Source: Lachnospiraceae bacterium 28-4 (GTDB lineage: Bacteria; Bacillota; Clostridia; Lachnospirales; Lachnospiraceae). From it: DNA of 64,000 nucleotides. The DNA lies in the NCBI GenBank assembly GCA_000403275.2, contig KE159598.1, forward strand, positions 1,473,722 through 1,537,721. The letters are read 5' to 3'. Position 1 is the stretch's first letter. Every line of letters begins with the position of its first letter. The position numbers were made by a program, and so were the translations under genes. The notes under the pieces were generated by a model. That model made no database searches. It was given only the letters and a program-made list of their open reading frames with translations, and was not told the DNA's origin. Shown here piece by piece: positions 17,129 through 25,902 of this stretch.

Positions 17129-18879
17129 CGCGCCTTTCCCTCCTTCTTGAACTGGGAATCATAAATCTCCCTGTAGACTCCGCAGCTTTGCAGCAGTTCC
17201 CCATGGGTTCCCATACCAGCCACTTCTCCGTCGTCCATCACGATAATAAAATCCGCATACTGTATGGAAGAAGCTCTTTGGGATACGATAAACACCGTAA
17301 TCTCTTCATCCATCTCCCGAATTGCCTTCCTGAGCCTGGCATCCGTAGCAAAGTCAAGGGCCGATGCACTATCGTCCAAAATGAGGATTTCCGGTTTACG
17401 AATCAGCGCCCGGGCGATCGTCAGCCTTTGCTTCTGGCCTCCGGAAAGGTTCTTTCCTCCTTGGGCAACCTGTGCTTCCAGTCCTCCCTCCTTCGTTTCC
17501 ACAAACTCCTTTGCCTGTGAAATCTCCAATGCACGCCACATTTCCTCCTCCGTGGCATCTTCCTTCCCCCATAGCAAATTTTCCCTGATCGTTCCTTTAA
17601 AAAGAACTGCTTTCTGCATAACCATGCCGATTTTTCCGCGCAATTCCTCCAGCGGATATTCCTTCACATCGATCCCGTTTATTTTCACGCTCCCCCTTGT
17701 CGCATCATAAAACCGTGGAATCAGATGGACAATGGAAGATTTTCCCGAGCCCGTTCCGCCTATAATGCCGATGGTCTGCCCCTTACGCACCCGGAAGCTG
17801 ATATCTGTCAGGGATTCCGCTCCCGCATTTTTATAAGTAAGGCCTACGTGTTCAAAGCTAACCGCCTCTGCCTTATCATTTTCCATGTTTCCTTTTTCAT
17901 CCGCTCTTTTTACCGGCTGTCCGGCATCCCCAATCCCCGGTTTTGTTTCAAAGATATCCTGAATGCGGTTGGCACAGGCAAAGGCTTTTGTCACCGTAAT
18001 GATCAAGTTCGCCAGCTTGATCAGTTCCACCAATATCTGAGACATATAATTGACCAGCGCAACGACTTCGCCCTGGGTAATATAGCCCTGATCCACCTGC
18101 CATGCGCCTGTTTGGATGAGGACGATCACCGCCCCGTTAATAATAATATAAGTCAAAGGATTCATCAGAGCAGATATCCGTCCTACAAACATCTGCATTT
18201 TCGTCAGATCCCTGTTGCCTTCTTCAAAGCCGCGAATCTCCGTTTCTTCTTTATTGAAAGCGCGCACCACTCTGGCTCCGGTCAGATTTTCCCTCGTGAT
18301 TTTCAGTATTCTGTCCAGACCTGCCTGGACTTTCTTATACAGCGGCATACTGATCAGCATAATCCCAAATACTACTACACACAGCAAGGGAATCGTCACC
18401 GTAAAGACCATTGCTGATTTCACATCGATAGTAAATGCCATCACCATCGCTCCTGCCACGATAAAGGGCGAACGGAGGAAAAGGCGCAAGATCAGGTTTA
18501 CGCCGGACTGTACCTGGTTTACATCGCTCGTCATTCTGGTAATCAGCGTGGATGCTCCGATCTCATCCATTTCCGAAAAAGACAACGACTGGATATGGGC
18601 AAACAGGGAATGTTTCAACTGCGCCGAAAATCCCACAGCCGCCTTTGCCGCAAAATATTGGGCGGTAATCGAACAGACGAGGCCGATAATGCCCAATGTT
18701 ATCATAATGAGACTCATTCGAAAAATAAATCCTCCGTCCGCCCCGGCAATTCCCCTGTCGATGATCTGCACCATCACAAGTGGAACCAGCAGTTCGAAGG
18801 AGGCCTCCAGCATTTTAAAAAGAGGCGCCAGCACTGTCTCCTTTTTGTAGCCTTTTAAATATACCATTAACTTTCCCAT
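17125..18879 (-). CDS. ABC exporter half-transporter (degenerate nucleotide site partner)
   Basis: 584 residues from the ATG at 18879 (MGKLMVYLKGYKKETVLAPL). GAGGAG is nine bases upstream, overlapping the radA stop. The frame extends to 18993 without support. It has a six-helix transmembrane domain, then Walker A GGTGSGKSS, C-loop NLSGGQKQRL, Walker B ILILDDSASALD with Asp in place of the catalytic Glu, and FIVSQRASSI with Gln in place of the H-loop His. Both losses mark the degenerate site of heterodimeric exporters. It pairs with the following gene, whose ATG overlaps its stop. Confidence 0.93.
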   Translation of the reverse strand: MGKLMVYLKGYKKETVLAPLFKMLEASFELLVPLVMVQIIDRGIAGADGGFIFRMSLIMITLGIIGLVCSITAQYFAAKAAVGFSAQLKHSLFAHIQSLSFSEMDEIGASTLITRMTSDVNQVQSGVNLILRLFLRSPFIVAGAMVMAFTIDVKSAMVFTVTIPLLCVVVFGIMLISMPLYKKVQAGLDRILKITRENLTGARVVRAFNKEETEIRGFEEGNRDLTKMQMFVGRISALMNPLTYIIINGAVIVLIQTGAWQVDQGYITQGEVVALVNYMSQILVELIKLANLIITVTKAFACANRIQDIFETKPGIGDAGQPVKRADEKGNMENDKAEAVSFEHVGLTYKNAGAESLTDISFRVRKGQTIGIIGGTGSGKSSIVHLIPRFYDATRGSVKINGIDVKEYPLEELRGKIGMVMQKAVLFKGTIRENLLWGKEDATEEEMWRALEISQAKEFVETKEGGLEAQVAQGGKNLSGGQKQRLTIARALIRKPEILILDDSASALDFATDARLRKAIREMDEEITVFIVSQRASSIQYADFIIVMDDGEVAGMGTHGELLQSCGVYREIYDSQFKKEGKAR

Positions 18880-18893
18880 CTCATTCCGCTCCT

Positions 18894-20300
18894 CTATATC
18901 AGATCGATGGCATCCCGTACCGATTTCACACCGATTATTTTTATCCCCTCTTGATTTTTTATTCCTTTCAGACAAACCGCCGGCACCACGCACGAATGAA
19001 ATCCCAGCTTCTTAGCTTCCAGCACTCTTTGCTCCGCCATGCTCACCGCCCGCACTTCCCCGCTCAGTCCTACCTCTCCGAATACAATCATTTTATCGTC
19101 CACCGCACGGTTCTTAAAGCTGGAAACTACCGCCATCACGATTCCCAGATCGATAGCCGGTTCCATAATTTTGATGCCTCCGGCAAGATTCACATAAGCA
19201 TCACAACCCGACAGCTGCAATCCCGCCCTCTTTTCCAGCACCGCCATTAAAAGGTTGACCCTGTTAAAATCCGTGCCTGTCGCCTGCCTTCTCGGAATCC
19301 CAAAATTGCTGCCGCATACAAGAGCCTGTATCTCGATCAATATGGGCCTTGTGCCCTCCATAGAACACGCCACTATGGATCCGCTGGCTCCCTCCGGCCT
19401 TCCCTCCAGCATAAATTCCGACGGGTTTTTTACCTCTGTCAGACCTTCTTCCCGCATCTCGAACACACCGATCTCATTCGTCGATCCAAACCTGTTCTTC
19501 ACCCCTCTGAGAATGCGGTAAGAAGCGTGCCTGTCTCCTTCAAAATAAAGCACGGCATCCACCATATGCTCCAAGACTCTAGGCCCCGCCACCGTTCCTT
19601 CCTTCGTCACGTGCCCTACGATGAAAATGGACACGTTCATTCCCTTGGCAAGCTGTAAAAAGACTCCAGTAGCCTCCCTTACCTGGGACACGCTTCCCGG
19701 TGCCGCAGATATTTCTTCGCTGTACATCGTCTGTATGGAATCGATCACCACCATACAGGGGCAGATATGCAATATCGCTTCTTCGATAATATCCAGATTG
19801 GTTTCGCAAAGCAGCAGCAAATCATCGCCGAACTCCCCGATCCGTTCCGCCCTTATTTTTATCTGCTTTAAGGATTCCTCTCCTGATATATATAATACTT
19901 TCTGCCCCTTATTTACCAATTTTTGGCATACTTGCAGCAACAGAGTGGATTTTCCTATGCCGGGATCCCCTCCTACCAGCGTCAGGGAACCAGGAACGAT
20001 CCCGCCTCCCAACACTCTGTCCAGTTCTTCCATTCCCGTACCGATTCTTTCCCCGTCGTCCATGACAACCTCGGAAAGCCTGGATGCCTCCCCTGCCCGG
20101 CCTGATCCTATCGCTCCGGTTCTAACCGGCCCTACCGCTCCAGCCCTAACCGGCACTCCGTTTCTTTTGCTTCTAATACTCATTTTTTCTTCTACAAAAG
20201 AATTCCACGTTTTACAACCCGGGCATTGCCCCATCCATTTTACCGATTCATATCCACATTCCTGACAAAAAAATACGGCTGTATTTTTAGCCTTTGCCAT
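18894..20300 (-). CDS. radA: DNA repair protein RadA (Sms)
   Basis: 468 residues. It has an N-terminal four-Cys zinc finger (Cys12, Cys15, Cys26, Cys29), a RecA-like ATPase with GGDPGIGKST, the RadA-specific GVKNRFGSTNEIG motif and a C-terminal Lon-like domain (VNLAGGIK, DLGIVMAV, FGEVGLSGEVR). RadA is a DnaB-like helicase that helps branch migration in recombination and repair. The linker after the zinc finger holds an unusual short repeat rich in Gly, Ala, Val and Arg (VRAGAVGPVRTGAIG). The start has GGAGGAGGA upstream. Its position downstream of clpC resembles the Bacillus clpC-radA order. Confidence 0.96.
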   Translation of the reverse strand: MAKAKNTAVFFCQECGYESVKWMGQCPGCKTWNSFVEEKMSIRSKRNGVPVRAGAVGPVRTGAIGSGRAGEASRLSEVVMDDGERIGTGMEELDRVLGGGIVPGSLTLVGGDPGIGKSTLLLQVCQKLVNKGQKVLYISGEESLKQIKIRAERIGEFGDDLLLLCETNLDIIEEAILHICPCMVVIDSIQTMYSEEISAAPGSVSQVREATGVFLQLAKGMNVSIFIVGHVTKEGTVAGPRVLEHMVDAVLYFEGDRHASYRILRGVKNRFGSTNEIGVFEMREEGLTEVKNPSEFMLEGRPEGASGSIVACSMEGTRPILIEIQALVCGSNFGIPRRQATGTDFNRVNLLMAVLEKRAGLQLSGCDAYVNLAGGIKIMEPAIDLGIVMAVVSSFKNRAVDDKMIVFGEVGLSGEVRAVSMAEQRVLEAKKLGFHSCVVPAVCLKGIKNQEGIKIIGVKSVRDAIDLI

Positions 20301-20335
20301 TCCTTCCTCCTCCTCTTACTATTGGCCTGGCGCAA

Positions 20336-20376
20336 GGAAAACGGGACTTTCATATATTGATGACCGTCCCGTTTCC
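20336..20376 (-). terminator. Hairpin between radA and the small beta-rich gene, possible terminator
   Basis: GGAAAACGGGAC pairs with GTCCCGTTTCC across an 18-nt loop. There is no long T tract immediately after it in the minus direction, so it may only partly stop transcription or may protect the 3' end. Confidence 0.45.
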
Positions 20377-20435
20377 ATAAAAAACACTTTTTTACCCAAA
20401 GCAGCTCTTTGTCGAAAGCACACTTTCAAAGTCTA

Positions 20436-20846
20436 TTATTTTTCCACTCTGACGTTCACTTCCCCGTCTCCGCTGAGTTCCACGCTTAAGTTCAGTTTCC
20501 CTCCCAAATTCGTACGCATCTTGCCAATGCTTTCGTTATTTATAAATACTTCATATTCCGTTTCATCCTGCAGTCCTACGGTAATCTGCGCATCCTCGCT
20601 GCCCTCCACCGTAAAGCTGATGCCATCCTGCGTCTCCTGAAAACAGTTTACGCTCGTGCCCGGCACCGACTCATAAACGAACATTCCGTTCTTTTCAAGC
20701 TTTGTCATCGTCTTATAAGTCTTTACCTTCCAAAGATCTCCACCGAATTCAAAGTCAACCAATTTCGCTTTTTCCTCCAGTTTGTGATTGCCAAAACTGA
20801 TTGCGCCCCCGTCCTCTCCGCGGAGTAATTCTTCCACCACTGCCAT
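20436..20846 (-). CDS. Small beta-rich conserved protein (sometimes labelled endosialidase)
   Basis: 136 residues, beginning MAVVEELLRGEDGGAISFGN. Conserved-looking blocks are NGMFVYESVPGTSVNCF, a run of beta strands with ISFTVEGSEDAQITVGL, and a C-terminal MRTNLGGKLNLSVEL. There is no signal peptide or membrane segment. From memory, relatives in Lachnospiraceae carry the automatic name endosialidase; I see no catalytic motif supporting that activity and would treat the function as unknown. AGGAGG lies upstream of the ATG. It lies between clpC and radA on the same strand and may be co-transcribed with clpC. Confidence 0.8.
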   Translation of the reverse strand: MAVVEELLRGEDGGAISFGNHKLEEKAKLVDFEFGGDLWKVKTYKTMTKLEKNGMFVYESVPGTSVNCFQETQDGISFTVEGSEDAQITVGLQDETEYEVFINNESIGKMRTNLGGKLNLSVELSGDGEVNVRVEK

Positions 20847-20921
20847 TTCTTATGTCCTCCTAAAACTCTTATATGCTTTCCTTTGCGCATTCTATAGTAC
20901 AGTATAATATATTTTCCCAGT

Positions 20922-23381
20922 TTAATCCACTAATTTTTTGTTATGGAAAACCACTTTTTTATCCCTTACTCCTGCACTTACATGGTCTCCCTGTTTTATC
21001 TTTCCCGCCAATATCTCTTCTGCCAGAGCATCTTCTATAACAGTCTGGATGGCCCGTTTCAAAGGCCTTGCCCCCATCTTGGCATCGGAATGCTCCTCAA
21101 TAATATACTCTTTTAAAGATGAAGTCAGCGTCAGATCGATATCCATTTGTTCCTTGCACCGTTTTGTCAGATTTTTAGCAAGCAATGTGACAATCTGCTT
21201 CATATCCTCTTTCTGCAACGGATGGAATACCATAATCTCGTCGATACGGTTAATAAATTCCGGCTTAAAGAGCCTCTTTACTTCCTCCATCACCCCGGAT
21301 TTCATCTTGTCATAATTCTTCTTTTCATCGGACATAACGGCAAAACCAAGATTTTTCGGATCCACGATCCTCTGTGCCCCTGCATTGGACGTCATAATCA
21401 ATATTGTATTCTTAAAATTAACCTTACGCCCCTTGGAGTCCGTAATATGTCCGTCATCCAATACCTGGAGCAGAATATTAAATACATCGGGATGAGCTTT
21501 TTCAATTTCATCGAAAAGAACGACCGAATAAGGATTCCTCCTTACTTTTTCGCTCAACTGCCCTCCTTCGTCAAATCCCACATAGCCCGGAGGCGATCCT
21601 ATCATTTTCGATACGGAATGCCCTTCCATATATTCCGACATATCCACGCGTATCAGGGCATTTTCCGAACCAAACATCGCCTCTGCCAGCGCCTTGCTCA
21701 ACTCCGTTTTTCCCACTCCGGTAGGGCCGAGAAAAAGGAAGGAACCGATGGGACGATTAGGATCCTGCAATCCCACTCTTCCCCTGCGCATGGCCCTTGC
21801 CACAGCCGATACCGCTTCTTCCTGGCCAATGACCCTTTTATGGAGTATGGATTCCAGCTTCAGAAGGCGTTCGCTTTCCTTTTCCGCCAGTTTCTTTAAC
21901 GGTATTTTCGTCCACATAGCCACTACTTCCGCGATTTCATTTTCACCGACCACATATTTACGTTCTCTCTGGTTTTTATCAAAGCGCTGTTTCATCTTAT
22001 CATATTTCTTTATGAGTACATCCTGGTTTCGTTTCAACTCCCCGGCCTGGGAAAATGCTTCCATCCGAATAGAGCGCTCAATCTGCACATCAATTTTTGC
22101 GATCTGCTCCGCCAATTCTTTCATTTTATCCGGCATATGCATCGTCTTAAGGCGCAATGCGGCAGCGGCTTCATCGATCAGGTCGATGGCTTTATCCGGC
22201 AGATTTCTGTCATTGATATAGCGGACGGACAGTTTGACCGCCGCCTCAATCGCATCCTCCTGTATCCGGACATGGTGATGCTCCTCATATTTTCCCGCCA
22301 CTCCTTTTAAAATACGGATCGCTTCCTCTTCGGTAGGTTCTTCCACATTGACCGGTTGGAAACGGCGTTCCAGAGCCGCATCTTTTTCTACATATTTCCT
22401 GTATTCAGAGATCGTCGTGGCTCCGATCAGCTGGATCTCTCCTCTTGCCAGGGACGGCTTTAATATATTGGAAGCATCGATAGCCCCTTCCGCCCCTCCA
22501 GCACCGATAATCGTATGCATTTCATCAATAAAAAGGATCACATTGCCGCTGGCAATCACCTCTTTGATTACTTTTTTAATTCTCTCCTCAAACTCTCCCC
22601 GATACTTGCTCCCGGCAACCATCCCCGATAAATCAAGGGTCATTACCCGTTTATCCTGCACCGTAAACGGCACCTCTCCGGCTACAATCCGAAGGGCCAG
22701 GCCTTCCACTACCGCAGTTTTTCCAACGCCAGGTTCTCCGATCAGACAGGGATTATTCTTTGTTCTCCTGCTCAATATCTGGATTACTCTGCCGATTTCA
22801 TCTTCCCGCCCGATAACCGGATCCAATTCTCCTTTTCTGGCAAGGGCGGTCAGATCGCGGCTGTATTGCTCCAGCACGGAAGCTCCCCCTTTTTTCCTTC
22901 CGCCCTGTTTTTTCGCCAAGTCTTCTTTGTATAACGCGCCATCCTGCCCCATGGCTATCAGCGTATCCACATAGACCTTTTGTAAAGATATTCCCATCGT
23001 ATTCAGCAATCTGACTGCCACGTTCTCCCCCTCTTTTACAAGAGCCAGCAGAATATGCTCCGTTCCCGTACATCCCGTTTCAAAACGTTCCGCCTGGCGA
23101 TGCGCCTCTTCCAGCACTTTCATTGCCCTGGGGGAATATCCGTCTCTATCTTTTGCAAGCACTCCTGTATCCGGCGTAATCAGTTCCCGGATCATTTCCA
23201 AAAGCTGCTTTTCCTCTACTCCGTTCTCCACGAGCACTTTTGCGGCGACTCCCGTCCCTTCCTTTAAAAGCCCTGCCAGAATATGTTCGGTTCCTACATA
23301 TCCCTGCCTCAGGCCCGCCGCCGTTTTCTCTGCCAGCATCAACGCTGTCTTTGCCTTTTCCGTGAACTTTGGCTGCATCAA
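20922..23381 (-). CDS. clpC: ATP-dependent Clp protease ATP-binding subunit ClpC
   Basis: 819 residues, the normal ClpC length. It has an N-terminal double Clp_N repeat (about 1-145), a first AAA module with GEPGVGKT and ILFIDEMHT, a short middle coiled coil (EQIAKIDVQIERSIRMEAF) of ClpC rather than ClpB size, and a second AAA module with GPTGVGKTE and VVLFDEIEKAH. It ends with an arginine-rich ClpC-type domain. It unfolds substrates for ClpP. The ATG overlaps the stop of a GntR regulator gene (ATGA). The usual ctsR-mcsA-mcsB genes are not present upstream. Confidence 0.97.
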   Translation of the reverse strand: MMQPKFTEKAKTALMLAEKTAAGLRQGYVGTEHILAGLLKEGTGVAAKVLVENGVEEKQLLEMIRELITPDTGVLAKDRDGYSPRAMKVLEEAHRQAERFETGCTGTEHILLALVKEGENVAVRLLNTMGISLQKVYVDTLIAMGQDGALYKEDLAKKQGGRKKGGASVLEQYSRDLTALARKGELDPVIGREDEIGRVIQILSRRTKNNPCLIGEPGVGKTAVVEGLALRIVAGEVPFTVQDKRVMTLDLSGMVAGSKYRGEFEERIKKVIKEVIASGNVILFIDEMHTIIGAGGAEGAIDASNILKPSLARGEIQLIGATTISEYRKYVEKDAALERRFQPVNVEEPTEEEAIRILKGVAGKYEEHHHVRIQEDAIEAAVKLSVRYINDRNLPDKAIDLIDEAAAALRLKTMHMPDKMKELAEQIAKIDVQIERSIRMEAFSQAGELKRNQDVLIKKYDKMKQRFDKNQRERKYVVGENEIAEVVAMWTKIPLKKLAEKESERLLKLESILHKRVIGQEEAVSAVARAMRRGRVGLQDPNRPIGSFLFLGPTGVGKTELSKALAEAMFGSENALIRVDMSEYMEGHSVSKMIGSPPGYVGFDEGGQLSEKVRRNPYSVVLFDEIEKAHPDVFNILLQVLDDGHITDSKGRKVNFKNTILIMTSNAGAQRIVDPKNLGFAVMSDEKKNYDKMKSGVMEEVKRLFKPEFINRIDEIMVFHPLQKEDMKQIVTLLAKNLTKRCKEQMDIDLTLTSSLKEYIIEEHSDAKMGARPLKRAIQTVIEDALAEEILAGKIKQGDHVSAGVRDKKVVFHNKKLVD

Positions 23382-23755
23382 TCGATTCCTCCATAATCTT
23401 CATATATTTCATCAATAAGAGCATGTACTTCTTCTCTGGAAATATTCTTACAGCTTACTTTTGCAAGAATAACTTTTAATTCCTTCCGAAGTTCTCTTAT
23501 TGTTTCCGCGCGGTCCGTGTCAATAGCGATCACTGCACCCCTGCGCCGGTCTACCTTTACAAACCCCTCCTGTTTTAGAACGGCATACGCCTTATTCACC
23601 GTATGCATATTAATGCCGATATCCCCTGCTAACTGTCTCACTGAGGGCAATTCATCTCCTTCTCTGATCCTGGCCGTCGCGATCCCGAGAATAATCTGGT
23701 TTCTAAGCTGTAAGTACAAGGCTTCATCGCTGTTAAAATCAATTTCTATTATCAT
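23378..23755 (-). CDS. Short GntR-family (YtrA-like) transcriptional regulator
   Basis: 125 residues. The N-terminal winged helix is clear: IEIDFNSDEALYLQLRNQII, REGDELPSVRQLAGDIGINM, HTVNKAYAVLKQEGFVKVDR, then RRGAVIA. The C-terminal tail is only about 50 residues, the size of YtrA-subfamily effector domains. It overlaps clpC by four bases, so both come from one message. It sits where CtsR sits in Bacillus and could be an autoregulator of clpC. Upstream, a TATAAT around 23814-23819 (minus) with nearby repeats CTGTATACC and CTGTATC may be promoter and operator. Confidence 0.9.
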   Translation of the reverse strand: MIIEIDFNSDEALYLQLRNQIILGIATARIREGDELPSVRQLAGDIGINMHTVNKAYAVLKQEGFVKVDRRRGAVIAIDTDRAETIRELRKELKVILAKVSCKNISREEVHALIDEIYEDYGGID

Positions 23756-23886
23756 ATACCGATATCCGCTTTCCTTCCCTCAGGCATTCCACTGTTCCAT
23801 ATATTAACTATATAATTATAACAGATACAGGGTATACAGGCTTTCCCATATACCCCATTCCTTTATCCGGCCTTTTCGTAAAGGCA

Positions 23887-25329
23887 TCAATTTCTGTCAT
23901 CCATATTCAGAAACTCAAACTCGAATTCATCATCGTCAATCAGAAAATTTTTCGCTTTTCTTTTTGTCTGTGGCTTCGATACGACAGGTCTTCCCGGTTC
24001 AAAAGGCTCTTCTTCCGGAATATATTCCACATTCTTAATCGTGATTCCCTTTTCCTTTTCCCGGGCAATCTTTGCGGAACCAGCATTATTTACCGCTTTC
24101 AGACTATCCGCCATAGATCTTTTACGAGGTTTTTTCTTTTCTTTCTCTTCTTCCTCATCATCTTCCTCGTCATCGTCTTCCTCATCATCGTCATCATCTT
24201 CTTCGTCATCGTCATCGTCATCATCATCGTCATACTCATCGTCATTCAGATCTTTGATTTTGAACAAAAGAAGCACGATTACGATCACGAGAATTGCCAC
24301 TGCCGCCCCTAAAGCAATAATAATAATTTTCTGGACGGAAAGTTCTTCTTCATCCGCATCCCCTCTGTTTGCCCCGGCTTCCGCCGCAGCCTGGAGATTG
24401 GACAGCGCCTGTCTTGTACCGTTAATATTATCATATAAAAACCATTCTTCCACTCCCTGGTCATTCTGAGTAAATACCATTTCATAATCGGGTTTTGCCT
24501 GAGGTTCCGCAGGGGCCGGATCTTCTGCGGGGGCTTCTGCCGGAGCTTCAGTGGGAGCCTCTTCGCTTCCATCCGGGGGAGCCTCTTCCCCTTCCGGCGC
24601 TTCCGTTCCTTCTCCTCCTTCTCCTGCCCCGGCTTCCGCGCCTTCTTCCGGTGCGGGTTCCGCCGGCTCATCCGCAGGAGCTTCCGGTGCTGCAGCCGCA
24701 GCCGGCGGGTCTCCTACCGTCAGCAGATCCGCCCTTACAAAGCCGATTACTTCCCTGCCCGATTGGTTGGTATAACGGATTTGATACCATTTTCTTCCAT
24801 TTGCCCCGTTTGCTTCCCCGGTAATAATCACAGACGTATTTTCCGTCACAGATCCCATCACCTCATGATCCGTAGAAGCCCCCTGGCGCACGACAACGCT
24901 TTTATAATTAACATATGCTTTTGTCTCCGCAATCGGAGTCGCCGTAGTCGCCGCCGGCTTGCTTCCTGCCGTAATAACCGGTACGGTCTGGGTCGTAGTC
25001 TGAACGGTATTCGGCGTACTCACCGTCGCCTTGATCAGCAAATCAGAACGTATATAACCTGTATTCCCCTCGAACGTTACTTTATACCATTTTGATCCCG
25101 CACTATCCGTCACCTCATCCGTCACCGTAACGCTGCTGCCCTTCAATACGCTTCCAACCACATCGCTTGATGTATTTGGCTCTTTTCTTACCTTCGCTGC
25201 GGCCGCTGATACAATTCCCACCGTAGGCTGATAGGCCATAACTTCCGCAGGCGTATTGATAAACATGGCGGCTGCCAAAATAATGCCCGACATAATTGTA
25301 ACAATTTTTCTTCCTAATGTTGTCCTCAT
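23887..25329 (-). CDS. Surface SH3-domain protein with Pro/Ala/Glu linker, membrane anchor and acidic tail
   Basis: 480 residues. It has a signal peptide (residues 1-32, ending near VMA), then two bacterial SH3 domains (about 38-105 and 135-205, each with the V-x-VR-x-GAS/EPNTSSDVVGSV pattern). A low-complexity Pro/Ala/Glu/Gly linker (about 207-275) is followed by a short domain, a single membrane helix (IIIIALGAAVAILVIVIVLL), a run of Asp/Glu of about 35 residues, a Lys/Arg patch and a cytosolic tail. SH3 repeats of this type usually bind peptidoglycan. The acidic run in the cytosol is unusual. GAGAGG precedes the ATG. Role unknown; perhaps a wall-sensing or anchoring protein. Confidence 0.88.
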   Translation of the reverse strand: MRTTLGRKIVTIMSGIILAAAMFINTPAEVMAYQPTVGIVSAAAAKVRKEPNTSSDVVGSVLKGSSVTVTDEVTDSAGSKWYKVTFEGNTGYIRSDLLIKATVSTPNTVQTTTQTVPVITAGSKPAATTATPIAETKAYVNYKSVVVRQGASTDHEVMGSVTENTSVIITGEANGANGRKWYQIRYTNQSGREVIGFVRADLLTVGDPPAAAAAPEAPADEPAEPAPEEGAEAGAGEGGEGTEAPEGEEAPPDGSEEAPTEAPAEAPAEDPAPAEPQAKPDYEMVFTQNDQGVEEWFLYDNINGTRQALSNLQAAAEAGANRGDADEEELSVQKIIIIALGAAVAILVIVIVLLLFKIKDLNDDEYDDDDDDDDDEEDDDDDEEDDDEEDDEEEEKEKKKPRKRSMADSLKAVNNAGSAKIAREKEKGITIKNVEYIPEEEPFEPGRPVVSKPQTKRKAKNFLIDDDEFEFEFLNMDDRN

Positions 25330-25410
25330 CCGTATTTCCTCTCTGATCCGTATTTCCAGGAAAGTGTTTTTTCAGGAAAGTATTTCCAAAAATGTACTTT
25401 CAGGAAAATG
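25328..25410. repeat. Short direct repeats in the leader of the SH3 protein gene
   Basis: On the plus strand ATCCGTATTTCC occurs twice (25328-25339 and 25346-25357) and CAGGAAA(G/A)T three times (25357, 25373, 25401). In the mRNA the latter become ACTTTCCTG-type blocks, which could pair with the AGAGGAAAT ribosome site. Role is inferred only. Confidence 0.5.
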
Positions 25411-25414
25411 TTTC

Positions 25415-25897
25415 CTACTCGTCGCGAAGGAAGCGTTTTTCGCCTTTCTGGCGTTCCCTTCTTTCTTCTTCGTTTTCCAATCCAAATCCTTTTAATTTTT
25501 CCCTCATTTGCTTTTCTTTTTCCTTATGATAAGAAGCCTCGCATTTGGGGCAGAATCTGCCCGAACGAATATTCACCCCGCAGATCTCGCATCTCATAAA
25601 TGCTACGGAATCAGCGGTGATCTCAAGTTTGGATTCCTTTAACATCTGCCGAATCGATTTCTGCGTTACTCCGGTTTTCGATTCGATTTCCGCCGCGTTC
25701 GCCCCCCTGTGAAGCTCAATATAATTCCTTACCTTGCCATAGTCATCAAACCCCTTCGTATGGCAGTCTTCGCATTCGTATTCGCCGCACCCTTTAAACT
25801 CCATGAGTCCGCCGCAATTATCGCATACATACGGCCTGTTATAGTTGGTGATACCCAATGCTTCCATCCTGAGCGCTTCTTTATCCGTGATACCCAT
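25415..25897 (-). CDS. Zinc-ribbon protein with helix-turn-helix-like centre (YvyF-like)
   Basis: 160 residues. It has an N-terminal four-Cys zinc ribbon (CDNCGG...CEDCHTKG), a central segment that reads like a small winged helix (RNYIELHRGANAAEIESKTGVTQKSIRQML) and a second Cys knuckle (CEICGVNIRSGRFCPKCE). It ends in a charged helical tail. The layout resembles the flagellar-operon protein family that includes YvyF, but there are no flagellar genes near. The ribosome site GGAGG overlaps the purD stop, so it is probably expressed as the last gene of the pur operon. A regulatory or RNA-binding role is possible. Confidence 0.75.
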   Translation of the reverse strand: MGITDKEALRMEALGITNYNRPYVCDNCGGLMEFKGCGEYECEDCHTKGFDDYGKVRNYIELHRGANAAEIESKTGVTQKSIRQMLKESKLEITADSVAFMRCEICGVNIRSGRFCPKCEASYHKEKEKQMREKLKGFGLENEEERRERQKGEKRFLRDE

Positions 25898-25902
25898 ACC
25901 CC

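Noticed and set aside
24041-24469. Serine-rich plus-strand frame
   Set aside because: It is the complement of the Asp/Glu run of the SH3 protein; its Ser repeats are an artefact of GAT/GAC/GAA codons read on the other strand.
24481-24720. Repetitive GC-rich stretch considered as a CRISPR-like or tandem DNA repeat
   Set aside because: It encodes the Pro/Ala/Glu linker of the SH3 protein in frame; repeats are degenerate and have no spacers.
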